Position numbers and translations under genes: made by a program. DNA of 64,000 bases, taken from contig NZ_JBINJF010000004.1 in the NCBI RefSeq assembly GCF_043951865.1, positions 124,001-188,000 of the forward strand. The letters run 5' to 3'. The notes under the pieces are model-generated. The model had not been told where the DNA came from, did not search any database, and worked only from the letters and a program-made list of their open reading frames with translations. Position 1 is the stretch's first letter. The number at the start of each line of letters is the position of its first letter. This stretch comes from JAMQKA01 sp043951865. GTDB lineage: Bacteria; Bacteroidota; Rhodothermia; Balneolales; Balneolaceae. Of the stretch, positions 52,730 through 61,658 are shown piece by piece.

Positions 52730-54739
52730 CTAGTCAGCCAGGGCTGTGGATCCGGTTGATTCCGGGTCGAATCGGTTTAACCCATTATCAAGGAATTGCC
52801 TGAACTTGTCTTTCTGAGTGTAGCCTATGAGTTGATCCAGCACTTTACCTGTGTAGGGGTCAACTATGGCATACGTCGGCAGGGCAACTGTTCCCGTCAA
52901 TTTAAATTGAAATTGCTGGTTTTCCGGCCCGTCAGTCCCATCATCCGTATAAAGCCGAACTTTTTCCATTTTTGCAAATCGTTTTTGAATTTCTTTCAGC
53001 GGAAATACATTGGTCTCCATGGCCCGGCAGTTGGTGCAGGTATACCCCGTGAAATCGATGAAAATGGGTTGCCCGGTCTGTTTGGCCTTTTCAAGGGAAG
53101 CTTCATAGCTGTCGGACCACTCCTCCATATTCGATTCAATGCCGCCTCCCCCCCCTCCTCTCTGTGCGATGGAACTCACCACGCTTACGTCCGTTGCCTG
53201 TTTTGGGGGCAGCCAGGCGTCCCAGATACCAAGCGAGGCTCCGAGCAGTCCCGGAATCAAATAAAAGCTGAACAGGAATAACGGAATCGCCACCATCAAC
53301 CGGCCGGTACCGATCTGTTCCGGTTTTTTTTCATGTTTTAAAGAATAGGTTCCGATGACATATAGCCCGGCAAGGAAAAATATCGTAATCCATGCCGCAA
53401 TAGCGAGCGGCCGCGAGACAAGCCCCCACTGCCAGACCAGGTCTGCATTGGAAATAAACTTGACCGCAGCAGCCAGTTCTATAAAACCGAGCAACACTTT
53501 TACCACGTTCATCCAGGAACCGCTTTGGGGGAGCGATTCAAGCCATCGGGGAAAAAGTGCGAAAAGCACAAAGGGGGAGGCAAAAGCTGCTGAGAAGCCC
53601 ATCATCCCTATGATCGGGTAGAACCACTCCCCGCCCGTGGTAGCGGCCAGTACTCCTCCCACAAACGGGGCGGTGCACGAAAATGAAACCGCACTGATCG
53701 TCAGCGCCATAAAGAGTACACCCAGTATGCCCGAACTTTCATTGCTCTTTTGATTGAGCCAGTTGGTAAGCTGGTAGGGCAGGCGCAGTTCAAACATACC
53801 GAGCAGGCTCATTGCAAACACGATGAGTATAATACCGATAAAAAGATTTACCCAGGGATTTGCGGCAAACTGGTTTGCCCCGGAGGCCCCGATCAGTACC
53901 GACAACAGTGCGCCCAGTAAAGTAAAAGTGGCCACAATCGCTATCCCAAAAAGCAAGGCCTGTCCCACCGCCCGCTTGTTATTTCCTTCATTCTGTTTGG
54001 AGAAAAAAGAGACGGTCAAGGGAATCATCGGGAAGACGCAGGGCGTCAACAGGGCTGCAAATCCCGCAGTCAGTGCAATCCACAGAAAAGAGACAAATCC
54101 CCCACCGGTGTAACCGCTGGTGTCGGGTTGAATCTCCCCCTCCTTTCCCCCACTGCCTGTGGCAGGTTCGGAATCCGCTTCTTCCTCCGCACGCTCTGCT
54201 GTTTCCCCGGATTCCTCAAATCCATCGTAGGGCTGAGATGCGACTCCGGCTATTGAAATGCCCTGTGTAATCGACTTCGTCTTGGGCGGCAGGCATGCCT
54301 TGTCGTCACACACCTGGTACAGTACCTCCAGGTCTATCATGGAAGAACCACTGATCCCCTCCTTGAATGCCAGCGGGATGGTGAAAGTCGCTTCCGAGGT
54401 ATGCCACCCAAGTTCGGTATCGAAATTGGGGTCATACTCGATCGAGGGTTCCGTCTCGCTGACCTCTCCCGCTATCGCGAGCGCGCTGTTGGCCGAGGAG
54501 AACTGGGTGGGATAGGGTCCGGCATCCGGATCGTTATTTATGGAGTAGAGATGCCAGTTTCCCTCGATTTTCGTTTGTACGGTGACCTCGAAAACCTCGC
54601 CGGCCTTTACCGTTTCAGGACTCTGGACCACCTCGAACGAGACCGGGTCGAGCATCTGCCCCTGAACACAAAATGGGGACAACACCAGCAGTGCGATCCC
54701 CATTGCAAAAGAAAGTAAGCTGTTTTTCATGGTAGTCAT
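52730..54739 (-). CDS. dsbD: Thiol:disulfide interchange protein DsbD
   Basis: The 669-residue inner-membrane reductase passes electrons from cytoplasmic thioredoxin to periplasmic substrates. All three cysteine pairs are visible: the N-terminal domain CDDKAC (YQVCDDKACLPP), the transmembrane pair in TPCVFPMIP and SFSCTAPF, and the C-terminal thioredoxin-like TCTNC. A signal peptide is followed by the periplasmic domain (about 25-170), an acidic linker, eight hydrophobic helices (about 215-510) and the thioredoxin domain (about 540-669). It begins 34 bp after rplI and may be read through from the ribosomal operon. Confidence 0.94.
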   Translation of the reverse strand: MTTMKNSLLSFAMGIALLVLSPFCVQGQMLDPVSFEVVQSPETVKAGEVFEVTVQTKIEGNWHLYSINNDPDAGPYPTQFSSANSALAIAGEVSETEPSIEYDPNFDTELGWHTSEATFTIPLAFKEGISGSSMIDLEVLYQVCDDKACLPPKTKSITQGISIAGVASQPYDGFEESGETAERAEEEADSEPATGSGGKEGEIQPDTSGYTGGGFVSFLWIALTAGFAALLTPCVFPMIPLTVSFFSKQNEGNNKRAVGQALLFGIAIVATFTLLGALLSVLIGASGANQFAANPWVNLFIGIILIVFAMSLLGMFELRLPYQLTNWLNQKSNESSGILGVLFMALTISAVSFSCTAPFVGGVLAATTGGEWFYPIIGMMGFSAAFASPFVLFALFPRWLESLPQSGSWMNVVKVLLGFIELAAAVKFISNADLVWQWGLVSRPLAIAAWITIFFLAGLYVIGTYSLKHEKKPEQIGTGRLMVAIPLFLFSFYLIPGLLGASLGIWDAWLPPKQATDVSVVSSIAQRGGGGGGIESNMEEWSDSYEASLEKAKQTGQPIFIDFTGYTCTNCRAMETNVFPLKEIQKRFAKMEKVRLYTDDGTDGPENQQFQFKLTGTVALPTYAIVDPYTGKVLDQLIGYTQKDKFRQFLDNGLNRFDPESTGSTALAD

Positions 54740-54773
54740 TCAAGATCAGTGTTATTAATTATAACACCACATG

Positions 54774-55229
54774 TTACTCCTTGACTACCCAAACCTTAAT
54801 TTGTGGCTTTATTTCACTAATCAAGTTTATGGTAGCCGTGTATTCGCCAAGCGTCTTGATGTCCTGATCGAGCGATATCTTACGCTTGTCAATTTCAATA
54901 TCGCGTTCCGCCAGTGCATCGGCGACATCTTGTGTAGTAACGGAACCGTGGATCTTTTCGTCTTCCCCTACTGTAACAGGAATAGTGACTGATGTCGTTT
55001 CAAGCCTTTCAGCCATCTCCTGCGCCTTCTCGATTGTGAGTTCAGCACGGCGTTCGGCTTTTTCCTTGATCAGCTGCAGCTGCTTGAGCGCACCCGGAGT
55101 TGCGATTTCCGCTTTTCCCTGTGGGATCAAATAATTTCGGCCGTACCCGGGTTTTACTTCCACTACCTCACCGGCATCGCCCAGCTTCTCCACATCTTCT
55201 TTTAAAATCAACTTCATCTGTTTAGGCAT
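54774..55229 (-). CDS. rplI: 50S ribosomal protein L9
   Basis: The 151-residue protein binds 23S rRNA. It has the N-terminal domain with the L9 signature LGDAGEVVEVKPGYGRNYLIPQGKA and a long connecting helix (about 40-75) followed by the C-terminal domain. It is the third gene of the S6-S18-L9 cluster, with 18 bp to rpsR. Confidence 0.97.
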   Translation of the reverse strand: MPKQMKLILKEDVEKLGDAGEVVEVKPGYGRNYLIPQGKAEIATPGALKQLQLIKEKAERRAELTIEKAQEMAERLETTSVTIPVTVGEDEKIHGSVTTQDVADALAERDIEIDKRKISLDQDIKTLGEYTATINLISEIKPQIKVWVVKE

Positions 55230-55247
55230 AGATAAAAATCCTTTTGT

Positions 55248-55499
55248 TTATCTGAGGTTCTCTGCTACATATGGAATCAACCCAAGAAAGCGGGCCCGTT
55301 TGATGGCGGTAGCCAACTGGCGCTGATACTTGGCACTGGTCCCCGTCACGCGACGAGGCAGAATTTTGCCCTGGTCATTCATAAAACGCTGTAGCAATTC
55401 CGTATCTTTGTAATCAATATATTCGAGACCAGCTTTTGAAAACTTGCATTCCCGTGTTCGTATCTGGCCTTTCTTCGGATGTGATGGATTCTTAATCAT
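55248..55499 (-). CDS. rpsR: 30S ribosomal protein S18
   Basis: The 83-residue protein of the small subunit platform pairs with S6. The signature YIDYKDTELLQRFMNDQGKI is followed by RRVTGTSAKYQRQLATAIKRAR, as in all S18 proteins. Single-strand-binding protein, often encoded between S6 and S18, is absent here; 76 bp separate it from rpsF. Confidence 0.97.
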   Translation of the reverse strand: MIKNPSHPKKGQIRTRECKFSKAGLEYIDYKDTELLQRFMNDQGKILPRRVTGTSAKYQRQLATAIKRARFLGLIPYVAENLR

Positions 55500-55575
55500 A
55501 ATTGTAGATATCTTGTATTTAAGCGGTCACAAACACATTCCAGCGAAATTTGATGTATCCGTGACTGAATTCTTG

Positions 55576-55953
55576 TTAATTTTCCTCTTCTTCCTCTTCT
55601 TCATGTGCAAATACGTTGGGAACCGTCCCCTTGCGCTGCTGATCGCGGTGACGTAACATCTTGGCGTCATATTTCAAGGTAAGATACCGTATCACATTAT
55701 CATCCAGGCGAAGCTGCCGTTCCAGTTTCTCAATCAGTGTTCCGGGCGCAGTAAAGTAGGCATTAACGTAATACCCGCTGTTTTTACCATCCATCTCGTA
55801 CTCAAATTTTCGGATTCCCCACTCATCAACTTCATCGATTTCGCCCTCATTATCACGAATAAAGTCGGTAAACTTGTTGACGATCCCGCTAAATTGATCG
55901 TCCTCCAGTACGGGATTTATAATATAGGTTAGTTCGTAGTATTCTCTGCTCAT
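55576..55953 (-). CDS. rpsF: 30S ribosomal protein S6
   Basis: The 125-residue protein has the S6 pattern YYELTYIINPVLEDDQ at the start and GIRKFEYEMDGKNSGYYVNAYF in the middle. The C-terminal tail is strongly acidic (AHEEEEEEEN), as is common for S6. It is the first gene of the rpsF-rpsR-rplI operon. A promoter should lie in the 460-bp region upstream. Confidence 0.97.
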   Translation of the reverse strand: MSREYYELTYIINPVLEDDQFSGIVNKFTDFIRDNEGEIDEVDEWGIRKFEYEMDGKNSGYYVNAYFTAPGTLIEKLERQLRLDDNVIRYLTLKYDAKMLRHRDQQRKGTVPNVFAHEEEEEEEN

Positions 55954-56416
55954 TGATTATTTTCCTTTGGTTGTTTTCATTGAAAACAGCCGATCTGGCT
56001 TTTTGCCGACCAGCAGGTTACTGTTGCTTTCAAAGATCGATTCATATTCATAAAAGCTGCCACATAGCGCCAGCTTTAACGAACAGGCAGGCAAAAATAG
56101 AGCTTTTTGGGGGGAAATCCAATCCCATAAATCCAAATTTTTCACTCCCCGAAAACACTGAACACTATCTCGGTCCGATGAACAGGGAGATACGTTGCCG
56201 ACTGCAGCTAACGATATATACTGCTCAGGGGCCGGAACGTTCCTGCAATCTTATCCTGCCCGGTTGACCTCATTTTTACTAGCACAATTCTTTTGCAGGG
56301 ACTATTTATAAATCAATACAAAACAAATACTTAAAAAAACTTTGTTATGAATATTATTGTTTTCTTAAGTACCTTTCAATAAAGACAGGTTAATCTTTTT
56401 CCCACCAAAAGGTACT
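55954..56416. other. Divergent intergenic region before S6 and the serine protease gene
   Basis: About 460 bp. It should contain the promoters of the ribosomal operon (minus) and the protease gene (plus). A 9-bp inverted repeat next to the protease start is listed separately. Open frames of about 60-100 codons here have no family resemblance. No RNA gene was seen. Confidence 0.5.
56368..56416 (+). promoter_or_regulatory. Inverted repeat that could hide the ribosome site of the protease gene
   Basis: AGTACCTTT (56368-56376) and AAAGGTACT (56408-56416) are perfect 9-bp complements separated by 31 bases. The second arm contains AAAGG, the only ribosome-site-like sequence, and ends directly before the ATG at 56417. 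A folded mRNA leader would therefore hide the start site. This is structure seen in the sequence; regulation by it is an inference. Confidence 0.5.
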
Positions 56417-57433
56417 ATGGATTCAGGTTTCGAGGATATTCGTGAAACGCTAAACAGTCGGCGTTCTGAGCTGATGAGCAAACCCAATGTTGTAGCGACC
56501 GGTATTGGGTATAAAGTGACCAACGGTCGCCAGACCGAGGAGCTCAGCATTATTTGTTCAGTGGAACTAAAAAAGCCCAAGAAAAGACTGACCCAAAAAG
56601 ACCTGATTCCCGCGGCTATCCATGGTATTCCGACGGACGTGCTCCCGTCAGGTCCCTTCGTGGCGCGTCAGGATCCGAAGGGAAGATTCCGACCTGCGCC
56701 CGGTGGGGTAAGTATAGGGCATTTCGATATTACGGCCGGCACGCTGGGCTGCCTGGTCAAAAAAGACGATACCATTTATATTCTTTCCAACAACCACGTG
56801 CTCGCAAACAGCAATGAAGCCGACATCGGGGACGCGATTCTTCAACCAGGTCCGTATGACGGCGGTCAAAATCCACAGGACCAGATAGCAAAGTTGAGCG
56901 AATTTGTGCCGATCAGCTTTGACGGAGAGGGCGAAAATGGATCGTCTCCAGGCTGTTTTACCTCCAACATGATCGCTTCAGTTCTGAACAGCATCGCCTC
57001 AACCATCGGCAGCTCGGTGCGTATGCGTCCATACCGGGTGCAGACAACGGAAAACCTGGTGGATGCCGCTATAGCAGAGCCCCTGACCCCCTCGGACCTG
57101 GAGAACGAAATACTTCAGATCGGAACGATTGCCGGCACCCGGGAAGCTGAACTGGGAATGGAGATTAAAAAGAGTGGTAGAACCACGGGATTCACCACTG
57201 GAACCATCCAGCAGGTGGATGTGACGGCCCGTGTCAACTATGGGGCCAACAAAGTAGCCACATTTGTGGATCAGCTTGTGGCCGGCTCAATGAGCCAGGG
57301 CGGAGACAGCGGGTCTGCGGTCCTCGACAACGAAAATAACCTTGTAGGATTACTCTTTGCCGGGAGCGATACCTCCACAATCATCAATCGAATTGACAAT
57401 GTATTCAATAGCCTGGATGTAACGCTGCCCTGA
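56417..57433 (+). CDS. Trypsin-fold serine protease of the NAL1-like type, cytoplasmic
   Basis: A 338-residue protein without signal peptide. The chymotrypsin-like triad is complete: His127 (LSNNHVLA), Asp216 (VDAAIAEP) and Ser298 (SQGGDSGSAV). Residues about 22-80 form a separate N-terminal domain (VVATGIGYKV...IHGIPTDVLPSG), the protease domain begins near 95 (PGGVSIGHFDITAGTLGCLV), and the end reads NVFNSLDV. Bacterial proteins of this layout are distant relatives of plant NAL1. The next gene encodes a 74-residue relative of its N-terminal domain, 83 bp downstream. The substrate is unknown. Confidence 0.85.
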   Translation: MDSGFEDIRETLNSRRSELMSKPNVVATGIGYKVTNGRQTEELSIICSVELKKPKKRLTQKDLIPAAIHGIPTDVLPSGPFVARQDPKGRFRPAPGGVSIGHFDITAGTLGCLVKKDDTIYILSNNHVLANSNEADIGDAILQPGPYDGGQNPQDQIAKLSEFVPISFDGEGENGSSPGCFTSNMIASVLNSIASTIGSSVRMRPYRVQTTENLVDAAIAEPLTPSDLENEILQIGTIAGTREAELGMEIKKSGRTTGFTTGTIQQVDVTARVNYGANKVATFVDQLVAGSMSQGGDSGSAVLDNENNLVGLLFAGSDTSTIINRIDNVFNSLDVTLP

Positions 57434-57516
57434 CACTTCCCTCCGCAGATTACCCGGATTTTTTGGAAAATGTGCTATATTATTCTGCACACTGAATTTC
57501 ATTTGTACGTATTCCC

Positions 57517-57741
57517 ATGCCGGACTACCCAAAAGCCCGTAATATAAAGCAAAAATATGAAAAAGAATGGCTGGCCATCGACGGGGTCACTGCTGTAGGC
57601 ATCGGCCTGGTTGACGGGGACACCATCGGTATCATTATATCTGTAAGCGCCGATGAAGAGCGAATCAGAAACCAGCTACCTGCGGAAATAGAAGGAATCC
57701 CCGTCAAAGTGGATGTAACCGGCAATTTCAGGGCTCAGTAA
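57517..57741 (+). CDS. Stand-alone homologue of the protease N-terminal domain
   Basis: The 74-residue soluble protein aligns with residues about 24-80 of the preceding protease. VTAVGIGLVDGDTIGIIISV matches the VVATGIGYKVTNGRQTEELS region, and LPAEIEGIPVKVDVTGNF matches IPAAIHGIPTDVLPSGPF. An N-terminal basic helix (ARNIKQKYEKEW) precedes the domain. It has its own ATG with an AT-rich segment before it and may be transcribed with the protease or separately. A single-domain copy beside the two-domain enzyme suggests an inhibitor, chaperone or recognition partner, but no function is known to me. Confidence 0.75.
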   Translation: MPDYPKARNIKQKYEKEWLAIDGVTAVGIGLVDGDTIGIIISVSADEERIRNQLPAEIEGIPVKVDVTGNFRAQ

Positions 57742-58232
57742 AGGGACGGTAATTCAGGCATCATAATGTCAACTTCCGGTGAAGTCTGCTGCGCAGAGAC
57801 AATTGCGATATTTCAGGATAGCTGACACCCACCTTTTTTCGAATATCAACTATGTAACGAAACCTTCCTGCATTGACGATCTCCTCCCAGCCCATCTGTG
57901 CAGATATCACTAATCTCCTTTTTTCCGGGTTTTAATCAATTTGGGAGTTACAATGGCGATGCCTGCTTTAGTGACATTATATTGAATAATTCAAATACTG
58001 AACCCGGTACTCGTCTATCGTTATAAATGATTGTCGGTCGGATTTTTCCACGGAATGAAAGCGGCAGTGGCTGAGAGGATAAACAAAAGCAGAACCGTGT
58101 TACAATATGTGGAATAAACCACATCCTAGAGGTAACATCGATATGCGGTAAAGCGTAGCTGCACGACTTATCCCTCGATAATATATAATATAATGACAGA
58201 CAGAAAAAGAGGAGGTTTCTAAGGCTCTGCCT
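57742..58232. other. Intergenic region between convergent genes, nothing recognised
   Basis: About 490 bp between the small domain protein and the end of nuoN. A short stem ATGTGG/CCACAT lies near 58108-58125. No gene, RNA family or clear terminator could be identified. Confidence 0.5.
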
Positions 58233-59678
58233 TTATCGTATAAACGCGGCCCAGTCTTCAGCATAATAGGAACTCAACAGTTCTGAAAGTCCTCCAGGTG
58301 CAATTCCAAAATAGATGGTGAGAAAAGCCAGTACAATCAGGCTGCCTTTAAACAGCCAACCGGCCTGAACAAGCGGAACATCCTTGTGGGGCTCTCTCAT
58401 GTACAGGTACACCATCGGGCGCAAGTAGTAGTAAATACTGGCTGCACTGGCCAGCACCCCGACAATTGCCAGGCCAATCAAGTCAGCGTTGACAGCAGCG
58501 GCAAATACCTGGTACTTGCCTACAAATCCTACAAAGGGTGGAATTCCGGCAAGTGAAAAAAGGAAGATAGAAAGCATGACTCCCATGGCGGGACGTTTGA
58601 ATCCCAGGCCCGCATAATTGTTTATATCGTTGAAATCCAATCCTTTTTGGCGCTCATAGAATGCCACTACTCCAAATGCTCCCACGTTCATCAGTGTATA
58701 TGCCAGCAGGTAGTACAAAACCGCACTGTATCCCCCCGCCGTACCGGCTGCTAGTCCCACCATCAAATATCCCGCGTGGGCGATACTCGAGTACGCAAGC
58801 ATCCTCTTGATGTTGTCCTGAACCAGCGCAATAATATTTCCCAGAATCATCGTTATGATGGCAATGACAGAAATCAGTTCCGACCAGCTGGCCGCACTAT
58901 CCGGGAGCATCCGGGAAAGAACCAGTATCAGCGCTACAAACGTTGCCGACTTGGAAGCCGTTGCAAAATAAGCCGTGAGTGTGGTTGGGGTGCCCTGGTA
59001 GACGTCGGGCGTCCACATGTGAAAAGGCACCGCAGAAATTTTGAAAAAGAAACCTACCAACAACAGTCCCGCCCCGGCAAGGAAAAGAAGATCGCTGCTG
59101 GCCGCCCCCGCAATACCTGGCAGATTGGTCGTGCCGGTGGCGCCATACAGAAGCGCCATTCCGTAGAGTAGAAAACCGGTAGAAAATGCCCCCAGCAGAA
59201 AATATTTGAGCGCTGCCTCAGCTCCCATTTTCTCTTCATTGATAATTCCGGCCAGAATATAGAGGCAGATCGACATGGTCTCTAATCCGACAAAAATCAT
59301 GATCAGATCATTGGCACTGGCAAGCCCGAGCATGCCGGAGGTCGCAAAAAGCACAAGGGCATACACTTCCCCGTAATTGTGGTCGACCGCTTCCAGATAT
59401 TCTTTGGATATCAACACGCAAAACAGCGTGCCCAGCAGCACCACGGTATTACCAAACGCGGCTGTTCCTCCGTAGACAATCATGCCGGAAAACGCTTCTC
59501 CAGCAGGTCCGAACATGTCTATGGCAGAGACCACCAGTGCTGCCAGTATTGAAAAAACAGACAGGCCAAATATAGCCTCATGATCATTTTTATAGGCATC
59601 GATCAGCACGGCGACTAATCCCGCCAATGCGACAATTATCCCTGGAAGAAATACGCTCAGATCGTGTAGGTAATCCAT
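58233..59678 (-). CDS. nuoN: NADH-quinone oxidoreductase subunit N (NuoN)
   Basis: The 481-residue antiporter-like membrane subunit of respiratory complex I has about 14 transmembrane helices. Conserved features of the family include EYLEAVDHNYGE, the key Glu of TM5 in GLETMSICLYIL, KYFLLGAFSTG with its lysine, and HMWTPDVYQGTPTTLTAYFATASK. It lies 6 bp after a carbinolamine dehydratase gene that separates it from nuoM. Confidence 0.96.
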   Translation of the reverse strand: MDYLHDLSVFLPGIIVALAGLVAVLIDAYKNDHEAIFGLSVFSILAALVVSAIDMFGPAGEAFSGMIVYGGTAAFGNTVVLLGTLFCVLISKEYLEAVDHNYGEVYALVLFATSGMLGLASANDLIMIFVGLETMSICLYILAGIINEEKMGAEAALKYFLLGAFSTGFLLYGMALLYGATGTTNLPGIAGAASSDLLFLAGAGLLLVGFFFKISAVPFHMWTPDVYQGTPTTLTAYFATASKSATFVALILVLSRMLPDSAASWSELISVIAIITMILGNIIALVQDNIKRMLAYSSIAHAGYLMVGLAAGTAGGYSAVLYYLLAYTLMNVGAFGVVAFYERQKGLDFNDINNYAGLGFKRPAMGVMLSIFLFSLAGIPPFVGFVGKYQVFAAAVNADLIGLAIVGVLASAASIYYYLRPMVYLYMREPHKDVPLVQAGWLFKGSLIVLAFLTIYFGIAPGGLSELLSSYYAEDWAAFIR

Positions 59679-59684
59679 GTGCTT

Positions 59685-59975
59685 TTACGCGTTATACAGT
59701 GACTCTATAGTTTTTGCCAGTTTCAGATCTTTTTCGGTGACTTTGCCACCAGCATCATGTGTACTCAGCGCGATGCCAACACTGTTGTAAACATTGAAAA
59801 GCTCCGGGTGATGTGTCTGCTCCTCCGCTTCAAATGCGATGCGATTGATAAAAGCGATCGCGTCCCGGAAATTATCAAATGTAAAATTCTTTTTTAATTT
59901 GTCGTCCTCATGGCTCCATCCATCGAGATCGGAAAGAGCTTCCGCGATTTGATCTTCTGATATTGGTGTTGCCAT
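59685..59975 (-). CDS. Pterin-4a-carbinolamine dehydratase (PCD/PhhB)
   Basis: The 96-residue enzyme recycles the 4a-hydroxy-tetrahydropterin formed by aromatic amino-acid hydroxylases. The family motif is fully present: EQTHHPELFNVYNSVGIALS and then THDAGGKVTEKD, with the three histidines of the active site. It sits between nuoM (69 bp) and nuoN (6 bp), so it is almost certainly transcribed with complex I genes. A role in pterin recycling is known for the family; a link to the folE2/PTPS-like pair at 40-41 kb is an inference. Confidence 0.93.
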   Translation of the reverse strand: MATPISEDQIAEALSDLDGWSHEDDKLKKNFTFDNFRDAIAFINRIAFEAEEQTHHPELFNVYNSVGIALSTHDAGGKVTEKDLKLAKTIESLYNA

Positions 59976-60044
59976 TGGTATAATTTTTGAGTTGTTGAGT
60001 TATTGAATTAATCGGTCATTCAAAAAAATCAATAATTCTAAGAT

Positions 60045-61655
60045 CTAATCACTTTTTTGCGAGGCCAGCTCAGGAGTCACATCGTACAGGCTGTTGGCCC
60101 ATCCCGGCAGTTCCTGCTCCGAGGCGCTCTGCTTTATGGCCACACTCTTTTCCCGTGACGTCTCCAGCAGGTCATTAATTTGTGCTTCGGAATACTGCAT
60201 AAAGTCGACCGGGCGGATCCCGATCCATACCATAAAAATGACCAACGGGACCAGCAAGCCAATTTCCCTGGCATTCAGATCAACAAGATCTTCATTCGCT
60301 TCATGTTTCAGCGGGCCGAACATCACCCGCTGGTACATCCACAACATGTAAACAGCTGCCAGAATAACCCCGGTTGCTGCCAGAATTGTAAATGCAGAAC
60401 TGCCCAAAACCTCTGAGTGGAATGATCCATTCAGGATAAGGAACTCACCGACAAATCCATTTAATCCCGGCAGTCCGATAGAAGCCAGCGTGGATATCAT
60501 AAACATAACCGCAAATACCGGGATGACTTTGGCAATACCACCGAAATCTTTAATCATCCGCGTATGCCGACGGTCATAAATCATGCCGACAATGAGGAAT
60601 AGCGCCCCGGTGGAAAGGCCGTGATTTACCATCTGGATAAGTGCTCCCTGAACTGCAATGGTGTTGAATGCAAACAGCCCGAGCACTACAAATCCAAGGT
60701 GACTTACTGAAGAGTAGGCCACCAGCTTTTTCACATCTTTCTGAACCATCGCTACCAGCGCACCATAGATGATGCCTATGACCGCCAGAGTAGCCATGTA
60801 GGGGGCAAACTCCACAAATGCGTTTGGGAACAGCGGCAGGCAGACGCGCAACAGCCCATACGTTCCCATCTTAAGCATGATAGCCGCAAGTACGACAGAA
60901 CCGGCCGTGGGAGCTTCAGTATGGGCATAGGGCAGCCAGGTGTGAAACGGGAACAGCGGCACCTTGATACAAAACGCGAGGGCAAATGCCAGGAAAAGCC
61001 AGGTCTGTTCCACCAGGCCAATTTGATACTCCCCGCTCGAAAGGAAACGCCAGTCGGTGCTGAATGTAAATTCATTCAGGAATGTACCGGCATCGTACCC
61101 AACGTAAATAAGCCCGATAAGCATGATCAGTGAGCCCACCAGTGTGTACACAAAAAACTTGACCGTTGCGTGGATTCGCCCCTTGCCACCCCAAATGCCG
61201 ATCAGGAAATACATCGGAATCAGGGAAAGCTCGAAAAAGACATAGAAAATGATCAGGTCGAGTGCCGCAAAAACGCCGAGCGATGCCGTCTGAAGCAGCA
61301 GAAGCATGGAATAGTAGCCAGCCAGGTGCTTGCTGACAGAATTCCATGAGGAGAGTATTACTATCGGGCCAAAAAGCGTGGTAAGCATAAAAAGCAAGAG
61401 ACTGAGCCCGTCGAGCCCTACAATATATTTGATATCCAGTCCATTCAGGAGCGGTTCGCCGACCGTGAGGTACTGGGCACTCGCTGAGCCTGCGATATCA
61501 AAATTAAGCAAAAGCGGCAGGGAAAGCAGGAATACAGCACTCGTTGTAACCAGGCTGATCCATTTTACAGCGGCCTTATTTCGTGTAAATAAAATCGCGG
61601 CAATTCCTGCCAGCGGTAGATAAATACAGATGTTTAGTAGTAGCTCCATCGTCAA
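60045..61655 (-). CDS. nuoM: NADH-quinone oxidoreductase subunit M (NuoM)
   Basis: The 536-residue proton-pumping subunit of complex I has 14 predicted helices. The family features FFELSLIPMYFLIGIWGG with its conserved Glu, KFFVYTLVGSLIMLIGLIY, FPFHTWLPYAHTEAPTAGSV and KKLVAYSSVSHLGFV are seen. Three bp separate it from nuoL upstream. The C-terminal extension of about 40 polar residues (LLETSREKSVAIKQSASEQ...) is longer than in Escherichia coli. Confidence 0.97.
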   Translation of the reverse strand: MTMELLLNICIYLPLAGIAAILFTRNKAAVKWISLVTTSAVFLLSLPLLLNFDIAGSASAQYLTVGEPLLNGLDIKYIVGLDGLSLLLFMLTTLFGPIVILSSWNSVSKHLAGYYSMLLLLQTASLGVFAALDLIIFYVFFELSLIPMYFLIGIWGGKGRIHATVKFFVYTLVGSLIMLIGLIYVGYDAGTFLNEFTFSTDWRFLSSGEYQIGLVEQTWLFLAFALAFCIKVPLFPFHTWLPYAHTEAPTAGSVVLAAIMLKMGTYGLLRVCLPLFPNAFVEFAPYMATLAVIGIIYGALVAMVQKDVKKLVAYSSVSHLGFVVLGLFAFNTIAVQGALIQMVNHGLSTGALFLIVGMIYDRRHTRMIKDFGGIAKVIPVFAVMFMISTLASIGLPGLNGFVGEFLILNGSFHSEVLGSSAFTILAATGVILAAVYMLWMYQRVMFGPLKHEANEDLVDLNAREIGLLVPLVIFMVWIGIRPVDFMQYSEAQINDLLETSREKSVAIKQSASEQELPGWANSLYDVTPELASQKSD

Positions 61656-61658
61656 GAA

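Noticed and set aside
58060..58140. Riboswitch-like element before nuoN containing CTGAGAGG
   Set aside because: It lies downstream of nuoN, not upstream of a gene, and lacks the remaining thi-box pairing.
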